Source: Cristatella mucedo (Eukaryota > Bryozoa > Phylactolaemata > Cristatellidae). From it: a DNA stretch of 64,000 nucleotides. Of this stretch, positions 41,495-63,969 are shown piece after piece. Each line of letters starts with the position of its first letter. Position 1 is the stretch's first letter. Where the stretch lies: contig WPIO01000063.1 in NCBI GenBank assembly GCA_009760855.2, positions 1,361,001-1,425,000 of the forward strand. The letters run 5' to 3'. Below the pieces are notes generated by a model. The model was not told the origin of the DNA and did no database searches. It saw only the letters and a program-made list of their open reading frames with translations. The translations under genes were made by a program, and so were the position numbers.

Positions 41495-42360
41495 ATAATA
41501 GTAATGCATTTGTTATAGCACCCTCAGATAGCTCAACCGCTTTCTAGGCACTACACTGCGCATAAGCACGCAACGAACAAGTCACAAGGACCCTTTAAAT
41601 GCTGTGGTAAGCAGAAGTTTTTATATTTTTTTTATATAGTGTGGTCAAGTCAGGGGACGTCCTGACTCCAGTCGGGAGCGAGTCCCAGGCTTTAGCGTAC
41701 GAACTAAAGGCGCAGTTTCCAAAGGATTTGAGCTTCGTATGAGGTATAGGTAAACAGTTAGATTCCGAAAAGCGGGTGGTACGTAGCTTAGGCTGGTGGG
41801 GCAGTAGATCTTATAGGTAGGCTGGAGCCAAAGAATGAAGGGACCTAAGAGTGAGTGACAAAACCTTGAAGGCGATGAATTGCTTGACTGGGAGTCAGTG
41901 CAGGTCGGCGAGAAGTGGTGTGATGTGGCAACTGCGACGCTCACGACAGAGAAGCCTAGCTCCAGAGTTTTGCACCAGCTGTAAGCTCCTGAGCGCACAG
42001 ATCGGTAGGCCAGCAAGCAGTGAGTTACGAGAGTCAAGACGGAATTTTACAAATGCATGGATAAATTTAGATGTAGTATCCCTGTCCAATTAAGCTCGAA
42101 TTGTAGCAATGTTAGGTGGCTGAAAGTAGCCAAACTTAACTGTAGAGCTGAAGTGGTCGTCTAGTGAAAGGTCACTTTAATGTAACGTCAAAGTAACAGG
42201 ACACCTAGATTTCGTGCTGATTCAACAGGACACACGCTGGCAGAGCCGATTGTGAGCGCTAATTTTTCCAAGTTCCAAATCACTCTTGGTTTGCCTAGCT
42301 TGAAAGTTGGTTTATCATCATTCAATTTAAGAAAATTTGCTTCCATCCACGATGTTTGTC
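41495..42360 (-). mobile_element. LINE family B copy
   Basis: Read on the minus strand: a segment matching those at 28730 and 19590 (42190-42360), then FRLDSRNSLLAGLPICALRS, HITPLLADLH and the RT C-terminus, then 3'UTR and the reversed tail at 41500-41560. A second short minus-strand tail lies at 42535-42640. Confidence 0.75.
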
Positions 42361-42534
42361 TTTTTTTATCAATTGTTTCCTGCGGTACTCGCTGCCTAAA
42401 AGACGAGCGCCATGGACGGGGAGTTAGGGGCGTGCCCTCACCTTTACTACCCTTCTGCGGGGCTGTCGGAGGCTCCCCCCCCCGGCACCTAATTCGTCTT
42501 TATTTGCGTACATCCGTCGCCCACGTCCCCGCGC

Positions 42535-42640
42535 CAAACAATAATAGCAATAATAATGATAATAATAATAATAATAATACACTTGATAGAGCGTCGTCAG
42601 AGGACTCTAGAATCTCTTTCTAGGCGCTTTACATTTTAAG
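42535..42640 (-). mobile_element. LINE family B tail fragment
   Basis: An (AATAATAAT)-type repeat, then CTTGATAGAGCGTCGTCAGA and AATCTCTTTCTAGGCGCTTT: the reversed L2-like tail just upstream of the claudin CpG region. Confidence 0.75.
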
Positions 42641-42649
42641 GCAAACCGA

Positions 42650-43054
42650 CTCCTTACGCAGCCTTCGAGCGACGGCCCGGCTGGCGCGCGGGTGGCACGC
42701 CATCGGAGGCGCGCGTTCGAGCCTCTCGGCCGGGCGTGACGAAGCTCGGGGCCTTGGCTCTTGGGCTCTCGCCTTCGCCGCCTACCGGGCGAGGCTCGCC
42801 TCCGCCGCCGAACCGGGGGCCCGCTTGTGCGGATATACATACCTGCGCGTAGTGCCGAGAGCCTCAGATTCTCGGCGGGCAAAAGAAAATCCCCGCCGGT
42901 CGCTCGGTCTCGCCGCCTCCGCCGCCACCGCTGGCAGCGCAAACCGCACGAGCTCAGCGCGACGCCGGGGTGGAGAGGCGGGGCGGTGCTGGGCAGCCGT
43001 CGAGCCGACGAGCGGCAATTAGCCGCCGGGTCGCGAACCGTGGGAGGTTTTAAA
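42650..43054 (+). promoter_or_regulatory. CpG-rich promoter/5'UTR region of the claudin-like gene
   Basis: Dense in CpG and CCG/CGG runs, in sharp contrast to the AT-richer flanks, and ends just before the ATG in a TTTTAAAATGG context. The richness continues through exon 1 and into intron 1 to about 43900. No TATA box is evident. It could also hold 5'UTR sequence. The open frame upstream of the ATG has no recognisable domain and is probably a by-product of the high G+C content. Confidence 0.5.
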
Positions 43055-54470
<11,416 letters not shown>

Positions 54471-55945
54471 GGCCTTGCGGTTCCCTGCTCCTTGTCGAGA
54501 TCCGGCTAGCTCGAGTTCTGGTTCGGCAGCTGGTCGAGTCGAGCCGCCGATTGCTGCTGCTTGCTGTTCGTTCCTGCGAGTGCCCAGTACACGTGCTCGG
54601 CGGTCGGTGCTCGGTCGGCGGTGGCGTCGCCGCGACGACCGATTCGGGCGAGCTTCCGCTGCCCGTGAGTGAGTGAGTGAGGACGCTGGGGAGCGACCCA
54701 GTGGTGGCTGTCATGCTTCGTGGACCTCTCAGTCCATGCCGCAGCGTGCTGCTGCCACCGCCGAGTGTCGTGATTTCGAGCAGCCACTTGGTTGTACAGC
54801 TTCGCGATCGGCTCACCGGGCGTGAAGTTCCGTACGTGAGTGCCGGGGCCACGTGACCGGCAGGCCACTTCAATGCTCTTTTGGATTTTTACCGTTTACT
54901 AAGCCACAAGCGTGCCTCGCATTCATTTTTTAAGAAATGATGCTAAAGTAATGCTCGCGGCAAGCGATGGATGGCCTTAAAGAAATTAGCCATTCCCGTT
55001 AGATGCCTTTTCTCGGTAGCATTTGCCTTTGTTCTGCCACTGGCTCGCCTCAGCGAGCAGTGCTGCCTCGGTGCTGTCTGCTGCTTCCAGGTCGTGGCGG
55101 CAGCCATGTTTGCCCTGGGACAGCAGCTGTATCAGGCACACACTCTCTTGTTTTTTTAGTGTACCATCTATACTGGCCTTTTTATTTTTATTACCTAGCA
55201 TTGGATTATTTTGCACAATGTCTGGATATCAATCAAACGTTCTATTGCATCGCAACAGCACACGTTTGCGATCTCCTCAGGAGCCCCCTGCAACAAAATT
55301 GTTGCATTTTTGTGATACAAGGTTTCATGAACGAATTGAACACTGCCTCTTGTATTCAGGCAGCGCCAAGTTGCTTACTTTGGCCCTTTCAGCATTCCAT
55401 TAGCATCATGTGATCGTCTTATCTGTCCTATGTTCCTGTGGCTGTGTCGCCTTGCTGACGAGCGCGTCTGTGCAGCGCCAGCTTTCTTGTTATCACCAGA
55501 TTACATGAGTATTCCGTTATGAAGATTACTTAGTTTAATGCAGATTGTTTATTAAAGAAACGCACTCGTTTGACTGCAGGAATGCATACGACATCTCAGG
55601 GCGCATGCACACCCTTACTTATGTGCATGTATGTCTGCATGGGCTTTCGTGGGCCTGCACGAATGCGAGCTCTGAATTTGCGTGCTTGCGAGCACGGTTT
55701 TGCTGCGTTCTCCATAGGATAGAAAGTAAGCACATTTGTGTCTCAAGCAGAGATGCCGTGATGTCCTGCTTGAGGCTCCGGTCTCATAATGGTCTGCACT
55801 GAACTTATTGCTCTACCTAATGTTGGCTGGTGTTGCTGCCAGATCACTCACATCATGATTGGGCCAAGACCGGAGGTCAAGTCTACAGCGACCGGTGCCG
55901 GCTGATGGCATCACTTTCCCTCTGCTCTATTTTATATAAAAATAT
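54471..55945 (+). other. Probable 3'UTR of the claudin-like gene and downstream DNA
   Basis: No recognisable coding follows the TAA at 54468. A GTGAGTGAGTGAGTGAGG run lies at 54664-54680, and ATTAAA at 55551 is a plausible polyadenylation signal. The DNA between is unremarkable. Confidence 0.4.
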
Positions 55946-55949
55946 TAGT

Positions 55950-56115
55950 TGACAGATTAGCAGTCAAATTTTTATATCGGCAGAAGAGGTCTTTATAGCA
56001 GCTATCGCCACCGCTTTCTGTTGGCTATAAAGGATCGCCCACTGAAGGATTCGAACCCACGTGATAGGACGTTAAGAGCGAGCACCTTACCTTCTGCGTT
56101 AAAACGGGCCCTCAA
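55950..56115 (-). mobile_element. S2 SINE, minus strand
   Basis: Contains CGGCAGAAGAGGTCTTTATA, GCTATCGCCACCGCTTTCTG and AAGGATTCGAACCCACGTGA, with an A-box-side remnant (CACCTTACCTTCTGCGTTAA). Confidence 0.65.
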
Positions 56116-56119
56116 AGCT

Positions 56120-57222
56120 CTGGCTACTTTCCTACTACTAGCTACCTGGCTTTTCCTTATCCGTACTGCTACCGAATTTTTTTTATGCTAAATTTGGTCA
56201 CTCACTCTTTGGTGCGCTCACACGAGCACAAGCACCGACTTGTGTGCACACTGACCTTAAGCTTACTCCTCTGGTTTTGAGTTTGGCGTTAAATATTCGA
56301 ATATAAAACAAGCTTAATATGGGCCGCCATTTCGGGCTGCATTGATTGAGCAGCTTCTTTCAGGTCTACAGGTCACGTGCATGCTCACGCCCATAAATTA
56401 ACCTCCGGCCGGCGACCGGTGGTTGGTTACTCTACTTTTTGCTACCGGCATGCTCGTCGTAATGCATTATACCCGAACTACACACGACAGAATGCGCAGC
56501 TTTAGTTTTCGACAGCGAGCGAGCAGTCAGCAGCGAGCCGAGCGACCAGGTTACGGCAGAAGCAGCAGGCAGGCGGATGGGTGAGCGCATTGGGGGGGAT
56601 GACTCTATCGTCTTCCGGTTAGCAGTCAGCAGTGACGAGCCCCTCGTGCCGTCCATAAGAAACAGTCCAAAGAGGTGAGCTAGCAATTCCACCTCGCGTA
56701 GGGCGAAGGCCTTGCCCTCACAGGCTTCAACCTTCGCACAGAGCGAAGCAGCACGAGCGAGCCGACGCGGCTTCGTGTCGGCTAGGACTGACAGCAGCAG
56801 AGAGGCGACGCAGCGCTCTCCAGTGCGAGGCGGTAGGGGACGGAAATGAGCATCCGGCCATCAACCAATTGCACACAGCCCGCATTATTATTGCCCGCTC
56901 AGCAGCGCTTTCTTAAAGGAGCGCCTAGAGCACAGGTTAACAGACGTACGACGCCAATATCAATCCGAGCATCGACCCAGCACCGAAACCGGCCGTGGAG
57001 CACGAGTCAACACCAGCATTGCAGTACCGGCAGTTGCTGGTCGACGAGCGAACTAAATGAACTTCGCAGATGGGGCTGACTCGAATGGCGTAGACGACGA
57101 CCTAATGAGCAGAACGGCCAGCAGCGCAACAAATGCCCAGCCACACTAGCGTATGCGACCGGCAATTGCTGCCCTTCAGCCATTTTTGCCATTTTCAGCC
57201 ATTTTCAGCCATTTCAGCCATT
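56120..57222. other. Stretch upstream of the gypsy LTR, nothing recognised
   Basis: No gene seen. A short (CAGCCATTTT)n-like repeat at 57176-57222 abuts the LTR start, so the element may have inserted into it. Confidence 0.4.
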
Positions 57223-58034
57223 TGTTGAGCATTCCCGGGCGGCGCCGATCGGTCGTTTGCATGCACTGGGGCAGCTCTCAGCTTAGCCACGTTGGGAGCC
57301 CTGGCCTTAGTCAGGTCGACTAGGGCACCTAGTACAGACCCAGCTCCTGACCCACCTAGCTCAGGTTAGAATGGAGGTTTATGCAGGCGATGCGGTTAGG
57401 AGATGGAGCGACTAATGTGCTTGCCTTCGCCGGTTCGACCAGGACACCTAGTATATGCCCGGCTCCTGGTCCACCCGCTAGAGTTAGAATGGATCCTGGT
57501 GCAGACGATGCGGTCAGGATGTGCAGCGACTAATGTGCTGAAGAAGAAATAGCAGCTATGCGCGAGGTCAGGAGTTTAGAGGAGAGAGACTATAATGGGA
57601 CCACGGACAGAGCTCGGGGCTGCAGCTTGGTAGTCGATGCGAGACTACGCTTCGAGAGCACGAGAGACGAACTTACGGCGACGAACAGCTAAGTGCAACT
57701 TCGACTGCGAAGTTGTGTTCTGCCGGATACTCAGTTAGCTGCTCGTATCTTGGGGTGCCGTCACGGCATGCCGTCGGGTTGGGACCATCGCTAGCGACGT
57801 ATGCATTGGATAGTTTATTATACGCGGGCTTCCGGAGTTCTCGCAGTTAACTCTCTCGGTCCGGTACGCGCTGCGTAATGCGCTTGCGCCGGCACATAAC
57901 CACTACTAACAGGCCTACAATAAACTGTCGTTTTCGGGGCCCAGTTGTGGCTGCTTGTGTTTTAACCACACAGCAGCACTGCATGGCAGTCCACCGGTAG
58001 AGAGCCGGGGGACGAGCCAGCTTCTGCGTGGTTA
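57223..58034 (+). repeat. Probable 5' LTR of the Ty3/gypsy element
   Basis: Begins TGTTGAGC and ends GTGGTTACA. It is followed directly by TTTGGTGACCCTGC, the usual post-LTR/primer-binding context of gypsy elements. It contains a TTATTATA stretch near 57815 and an AATAAA near 57920, in the order expected for U3-R. U3 holds a diverged tandem duplication with a period of about 118 bp (57300-57540). The partner 3' LTR would lie beyond the window, so the ends are inferred. Confidence 0.55.
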
Positions 58035-58039
58035 CATTT

Positions 58040-59942
58040 GGTGACCCTGCTTTTGACTCCAAACACTTGCAACCTTCTTGATTGGACGATGGGAGGGCGT
58101 CATTTAACCGTTCGGAGCTGTTGAATACCTCCGGCCCAGCGTTTGACATCCTGCAGTCGAGTCTAAATGACCGCGCTATTTTAGCTTCGATTAGCCGATC
58201 TAACTGAGCGTTTACGCGTGCTTGCGGAAGAGAACGCGCAGCTACGCTCGGCGGCGGCTTCGCCGGCCCACCAGCCGGGTCGGTGGCCTCACCGCCCCAC
58301 CGCTTTGCCACACGCTGAAGGTTACGCCCCGTACGTTACGACGTGCCCGGCAGAAGTCGCTCCGCCACACGCTGCTCATGCTTTTCGCTAACCCTGCTTC
58401 CGGTGGCACGGCCGGATGCAGCTATGCGCGGCCGGAACGTACGGAAAACCCACAGGCGCACTCGGACACCGCCCCTACTTGCGCGCAGGCGGAGGCTACG
58501 TCCGACGTGTCGCTGTCTCGCGTGATGAGCAGGCTCCGCGCACGGCTGAGCCGGCATTGCCGAGCCACATCTTCGTTATGCCCGCCACCCGTAGCCGCGT
58601 TTGATGGAAGCCTAGAGGCCTGTTGTGTGCGCTTGTGGCTTCTCGGCCGCGATGTATGCCCCGCCTGCGGCGGGTGGTTGAGCCTGAGCCTTTGACGTAA
58701 GCACGTGGCCCAACGCAGAGGCACTCACGTATCTGTTGTGAGTCAGTCCGCCCCAGCTCGTATGTAACCGTATATAACCGCTATATGACCGCTATATAAC
58801 TCGTATTTAACCGCTCGTATGTAACCTCTAGGGAATAAAGACGAGTCTCGTTCACCGCTTACGTTCACCCGCTCGTGTCTCCGCGAGACTCCACAAGAAC
58901 AATCGCCTCTGGAGACACTACCAAATAACAGGCCTCATCGCTGAAACTGGTACCTTTCCGAGGACACCTGACGGACGCCTTCCCACGGTGGATCAGCGAT
59001 TACGAGGTGCTTTCTAGGTCCTGCGGATGGTCTCCGGACCTTCAACTATTGGGCTTGGGGGCATATTTTTGCGGCCAAGCGCTTGATTCTATGGCCCTGC
59101 GCTGAGCCAGGCCAACGATGTACATTTGAGGAAATAAAAGTTGAACTGGTGCGGACGTTCACCTCTGGCTTACGATGCTGCTCGTCGGGTCCTACAGGGT
59201 TTACGCCAGGGCGCTTAGCAAAGCGTTTACGACTTGTATAGGCACCTTGCAGACACTGCCGCCGTCGCTTGCTCTACTACTTCGAAGGCCAACCGCGATG
59301 CTATGGCCCTCTCCTTGTTCGTTGGGGGCCTTCATCCTGATATTAGCGGCGCCATCTTTGGCAAAGACTGTGCCTGCCTGGACGAGGACCTCGCTTTCGC
59401 TGAAAGATGCAAAGCCGACCCTCGCTACTTTAATCGCAGGGCTGCTTCCGCCGCGCACGCTGGCGACCATACCCATCCGGAAGGGATAGGGCTCCTGTTT
59501 CGCGAGATGTAGAGTGTAAGGTGGATGCCTTGGCCGGGCAAATGTCCCAAGGGGTGTGACCTTGCCAGGAGGAAAAAGGGAAAACTTTGACCCCACCCCT
59601 CGACAATCGTATGAGCCCCGCCTGGCACTACGTAAGCCCTTTAATTATTCATCCGGCTTTCACACCAAGGAAGGCCGTCCCCTCTGCAGGATTTGTTCCA
59701 AACCAGGCCACACTGCTGGTAACTGCCCACAGGCCAACCTGACTATCGCGTATAGGCCGTTCGCACACAACAGTCGGCGGTCGGACGACCGGGTGCAGGC
59801 TGCCATGGGTCACAGGGATGGCTGGGCGCAGGATGCGGCATGCCGTTCCATTCCGGGTCGGCTGATCGAAACCCTAGCGAACCAGTACTCTACAATCACG
59901 GCGGTTTCCCACCACACCTTTTGGCCCGGCAACCTTATGTAA
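58040..59942 (+). pseudogene. gypsy gag region, multiply frameshifted
   Basis: Pieces of a Gag protein in several frames: an N-terminal coiled-coil-like stretch (near 58205-58260, TERLRVLAEENAQL), a capsid-like part (58945-59520, containing MALSLFVGGLHPDISGAIFG) and a CCHC zinc knuckle at about 59685-59730 (CRICSKPGHTAGNC, spacing 2-4-4). Stops and frame changes separate them, so no full Gag can be made. A segment at about 58623-58900 looks like a foreign LTR, and a reversed LINE A tail begins at 59937. Confidence 0.7.
58623..58900 (+). repeat. LTR-like segment inside the gag region
   Basis: Starts TGTTGTGTGCG and ends GAGACTCCACA. It contains a palindromic CCCGCCTGCGGCGGG, repeated TATATAAC-type units at 58760-58830 and GGGAATAAAGACGAG near 58840. 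This is the order of a U3, TATA, poly(A)-signal LTR, and no Gag-like coding is seen in it. It may be a solo LTR of another element. No clear target-site duplication is visible. Confidence 0.35.
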
Positions 59943-60000
59943 TGTAATGTATCTCCGCCTGTAACTTGTTGAAAGCCACAGAGACTACATGGGTGCTCTT
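59937..60000 (-). mobile_element. LINE family A tail insertion in the gypsy gag-protease junction
   Basis: TGTAATGTAATGTATCTCCG, then CCTGTAAC and a degenerate GACTACATGGGTG: the reverse of the family A 3' end with its ACATT tail. It separates Gag from the protease. Confidence 0.65.
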
Positions 60001-60187
60001 TTGGTTCTCTCGATGCGGGTGGGTGTGCAAGCTATGCTTCGGATGGGTGGATACCTTCACCCTAGACCGGCGTCCAGACCTACCCCGTTGCTAGCCAGGC
60101 ATCGAAGATCGGTTTCGGTCGTGATGTCGGCGGTTTCGGGGACGCTCGGTTGGCCCGTCGAAACAGGAATAACTATCGCAGGCGCCG

Positions 60188-60649
60188 ATGCGGCACGAAG
60201 CCGCGGACACCGGGTCCTCCGCCCCACACACCCTCGGGCTGGTTCAGGTGAATGATGTGCTAGTCGCTGGACTATGGGACACCGGTGCGAATATATCCTT
60301 GATGTCGGCCTCCCTCGCCCAACGGCTGGGTATCCCCTTGTCGATGGTGTTCGTTCGGGCCTCCAGTATCACGAGTTCTTCCCTGCCTATAATTGGGGCC
60401 GTTACAGCGAGCGTACAAGTGGGAGACATCACCCAAGAGCACCAATTCTGTGTCACCAAAGAGTCTCTGCAACCGCTGCTGCTGGGTACCGACTTCCTTG
60501 CTACCCGGCCGCCTGTCACCTATATGCAGGTGGGTGACCACCGGCTACCATTGGTGGGTCCCTCTGAGGCTGTAGCCCGTCCGGGCCAGGTGTGCCTTGC
60601 AACAGTCGTCACGGTTGCCCACGCTGCCAACGCTTACTGCAGGGCATAG
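60188..60649 (+). pseudogene. gypsy aspartic protease region
   Basis: Contains WDTGANISLMSASLAQRLG at about 60270-60330, the D-T/S-G active site and flap-preceding strand of retropepsins, and LLLGTDFL near 60480, the typical second conserved motif. The open frame runs into the next one at 60592 with a frame change, possibly natural frameshifting or decay. Confidence 0.8.
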
Positions 60650-61910
60650 TGGAGGGACCCCCTACACTAGGTCTCCTCCTTTTCGAGGCAAATGGTGACC
60701 GACTTAATTCTAAGGGGCTCACAGCTGCTCGGGCCGTGGTGGCTCCAATGGGTGGACTTCTGGCGGGCAGAATTTTGAATACGTCTACATGTTCAGTTTT
60801 TCTGAGAAAAGGGACCTGCCTTGGCTTCGCTGAGCCAGTGCTGCGTGCCGCCGACACTCATGAGAGGCGAATCCACACCAACCGTGTGGGCTTCGTCGGT
60901 ACGGATAGGGTGCAATTCGACCTATCCCAGTCAGATCTCTCTCTGAGACCCAGAAAACAGCACTCATTCAATATTTTGTCGACCTTTCGCGATGTATTCG
61001 TGTCCAATAATCTGGTCTTGAGCCTAATGGATTCTGCTACCCACAGGATCGACACGCGCGACGAAACGCCTACTCACTATAGGCCCTACCCGGTTCCTCA
61101 GGCCCTGCGACATGAAATGGTCCATCAGATCGACGAAATGTTGGAAGGAGGAATCATTGAGCCCAGTGCTGGCTCGTGGTCTTCCCATGTCATCCTGGTG
61201 AAGAAGAACGATGGTACTTACCGGTTCTCCGAAGACTACAGAAAGTTGAACTCGAACACTTTTAAAGACTGTTATCAACTACCTCGACCCGATGAGGTCA
61301 GCCAGTTGTTGGGTGGGGCACACTACTTTAGTACGCTAGATTTAGCATCGGGATATTGGCAGGTTGCCGTTCAACCCGACGATAGACAGAAGACTTCGTT
61401 CACCACCGATCGAGGGAAATTCCAATTCTTGAAAATGAGCTTCGGGCTATGTAGTGCGCCTAGCACATTTCATCGTGCCATGGACTATTGTCTAGCCAAT
61501 ATCAACTAGTCCGAATGCCTCGTCTACCTAGATGGCATTCAGATATTCTCGAGAACCTTTGAGGACCATTGGTCGCGTCTGTCGAGAGTCTTGGAGCGCC
61601 TACGCTCGAACGGTCTTAAGGTAAAGCCGTCAAAATGCCAATTGGCTAGGCCAACAGTACGCGACCTTGGGCATAGTTGTCGTCTGCCGGGATGCGGCCT
61701 CACCCCGAGAACCTCGCCAAGGTGAAGGCATTCCCGTGACCACATTCGCTCGAAACAGTGCGTCAGTTCCTGGGGTTGGCGTCGTGCTACCGCAATGTTA
61801 TCCCTTCTTTGGCTTAAGTGGCTACATCGTTGACTAATCTGCTCCGAAAGGCCAAGTGTTTTGAATGGACAGGCGACTGCGAACGAGCATTCGCTGTTCT
61901 CCGGGACCAT
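60592..61910 (+). pseudogene. gypsy reverse transcriptase, inactivated
   Basis: RT motifs in order: EGGIIEPSAGSWSSHVILVK, YRFSEDYRKLNSNT, STLDLASGYWQV, KTSFTTDRGKFQFLKMSFGL, then a TAG stop at 61507. After that comes the catalytic box, which reads YLDG instead of the usual YLDD (about 61526-61540). The thumb follows (RLRSNGLKVKPSKCQ). The stop, the lost catalytic Asp and later frame changes mean the copy is dead. The RNase H connection is interrupted at 61911 by a LINE tail. Confidence 0.88.
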
Positions 61911-62019
61911 CGAATGTGTACCGAAAGCCGCTTAGGCTGTGAGTGCGCTGTACAAAAACTCTCCTGCGTAACACCCACATGGTCTTTATGACTTTGTGGA
62001 GTTACAGACGGAGATACAT
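61911..62019 (+). mobile_element. 109-bp LINE family A tail inserted between gypsy RT and RNase H
   Basis: CGAATGTGTACCGAAAGCCG through TTTATGACTTTGTGGAGTTA to GAGATACAT matches the end of the LINE at 23685-23795. The gypsy frame reads FAVLRD before it and SREPVLRFPDF-like sequence after it, which are normally contiguous, so this is a clean insertion of a very short 5'-truncated LINE. Confidence 0.85.
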
Positions 62020-62059
62020 CTGAGTAGGGAGCCGGTCCTTCGGTTTCCGGATTTCTCAT

Positions 62060-62345
62060 GACCCTTCGTGCTCTGCACTGACGCAAGCGCGACTGCTGTA
62101 GGAGCAGTGCTAGGACAAGTAGTTGATGACAAAGAGCTTCCCGTCGCCTACTACAGCCGCACCTTAAACGATACCGAGAGCCATTATTCGACTGCCGAAC
62201 GAGAGGCTCTTGCGGTAGTGACTGCCGCACGCCACTTCCACGGGTATCTGTATGGATACAGATTCGTGGTCCTCACAGACCATCAACCGCTGGTATGGGT
62301 CCTGCTAGGCAACCATGAATCCAACCGCTTGGCTCGATGAGGTCT
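62060..62345 (+). pseudogene. gypsy RNase H domain
   Basis: LCTDASATAVGAVLGQ (first catalytic Asp), PVAYYSRTLNDTESHYSTAE (Glu), ALAVVTAARHFHGYLYG and FVVLTDHQPLVWV (Asp). A TGA at 62338 ends the frame where the polyprotein should continue into the tether (LELQEYDMEVRYRFGKGN). Confidence 0.88.
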
Positions 62346-62349
62346 TGAA

Positions 62350-63969
62350 TTGCAGGAGTACGACATGGAGGTCCGGTACCGTTTCGGCAAGGGTAACTCT
62401 AACGCCGACGCCCTCTCACCTGTCCCTACCGAACCGGAGCCTCAAGTAGCTAAAACTATTATGGCGTCTGTGGCTGATCCAGCCTTCGTCCGCGAGGCTC
62501 AAATTTGCGATCCCTTGCTGGACTGTTTGCTGGCCACGTTGCAAGGCCATGATCGAAGCAGCTGCTCCGCCGAGCACATCCGAAATGCCAACGCTGAGCT
62601 GGATATGTTTGTGATCATGCCGAACGGCTGCCTTTACCGAAAGGATACAGCTCGGCGAAGCAGGCAACTAGTTTCACCGGCCCACCTGAGGGAATGCATC
62701 TTTCGAGAATGCCATGGCTGTCCCTTCGGAGCTCATCTAGGGCGTCAGAAGACGCTTCAAAAAATTCAGGATAAGTATTTCTGGCTAAGCATGACCGAGG
62801 ACATTGCTACCTGGGTGAGGACGTGCGTTTCAAGCCACACCAAAAAGCCTACAAAAGAGAGGGCTCGGGTGCCCCTCCAAAGCATCCCCGTAGATCGACC
62901 GTGGCAGAGAGTCGCCATAGACATCGTGCAGATGCCTGTCTCTAACGCAGGGAACCGTTATCTGTTAGTGATGACCGACTGTTTCACAAAGTGGCTAGAG
63001 GTTCGCGAGATTCCCGACCAAACGGCCTCCACGTGTGCACGCGTGTTCGTTGAGGAGATTGTATGCCGGCATGGCGTAGCCGAGCAAATCCTCTCAGATC
63101 GAGGTGCTAATTTCCTTTCTCGAGTGATGGAATGCATGTGCTGCCTGCTCTCTGTTGAACGGCTCCACACATCCCCGTATCATCCTCAAACAGATGGTTT
63201 GGTTGAGCGTTTTAATCGTACCCTGGTAGAGATGCTCTCTATGTACGCGAGGACCAGCGCGACTGGGATTCACATGTGCCCTACGTACTTTTTGCTTACC
63301 GCATGAGCTATCACGATTCGGTTCGGCGCACACCTTTCTTCATGGAGCACGGGAGGGAGGCACGGCTACCCGTGGACCTGGTCTTGCCAGTCGACGATCC
63401 TTGTGACCCAGTGGACGATTACGCGATAGCGGTCCGTGATACACTTCAGGTGGCCTGCGAACGGGTCCGAATTAGCAATCAGGCAGCTCAAGCTAAGCAG
63501 AAACGGTTTTACGACCGCCTGGCTAGCGAGTCGGCTCTTAGTATCGGGCAACACGTCTACGTGTACACCCCTCGACCTAGGAAGGGCAGGTCACCGAAGT
63601 TGCAACATTTATGGCAGGGACCAACACATAGTAGGCAAAACTAACACCAGTGTTTCAGTTGTAGATGACAATAAGCCGACGGTGAGGCCTCAGTTTGTTC
63701 ACATCAACCGCTGTAAACCGGCTAATGTGCGCCCACTTCCACTGTTACCGAGTCCTCGGGTGGCGACATCGCCAGCTGTGGACCCGGCTCCACCACGGTC
63801 TCCCAGCGACGATTCGGTTCTGCCGGAGCCATCTCCACGGACAGATCACCCTACCAGTACCTCTGCACATGGCATAGCTGAAGGCGGAGTGACACCTCCA
63901 AGCCCGCCCTCTGGCCGAGTGGCAGGGCGAACCAGGAGACGACGACCGCTGTTCTTCAACTGTGCATGA
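62350..63969 (+). pseudogene. gypsy integrase with GPY/F-type C-terminus
   Basis: The HHCC zinc region (HLRECIFRECHG ... CVSSHTKKP) has Ser for the third-position Cys. The catalytic core has VAIDIVQM (D), LSDRGANFLS (D) and PQTDGLVERFNRTL (E), the D,D-35-E set. A frameshift near 63290 moves to FAYRMSYHDSVRRTPFFMEH, and another near 63620 to VHINRCKPANVRPLPL, the end of the chromodomain/GPY part. The Pro/Ser-rich tail stops at 63967. Four or more lesions across pol make it inactive. The 3' LTR is expected beyond 64000. Confidence 0.88.

Noticed and set aside
42761-43054. N-terminal extension of the claudin frame upstream of 43055
   Set aside because: The frame is open but Arg/Pro-rich with no homology. 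The ATG at 43055 immediately precedes TM1 in the position usual for claudins, so it is preferred.
58222-58724. 157-codon plus-strand frame and its antisense partner
   Set aside because: They lie in decayed gag/LTR-like DNA and show no Gag motif in that frame; the coiled-coil-like Gag piece is in another frame.
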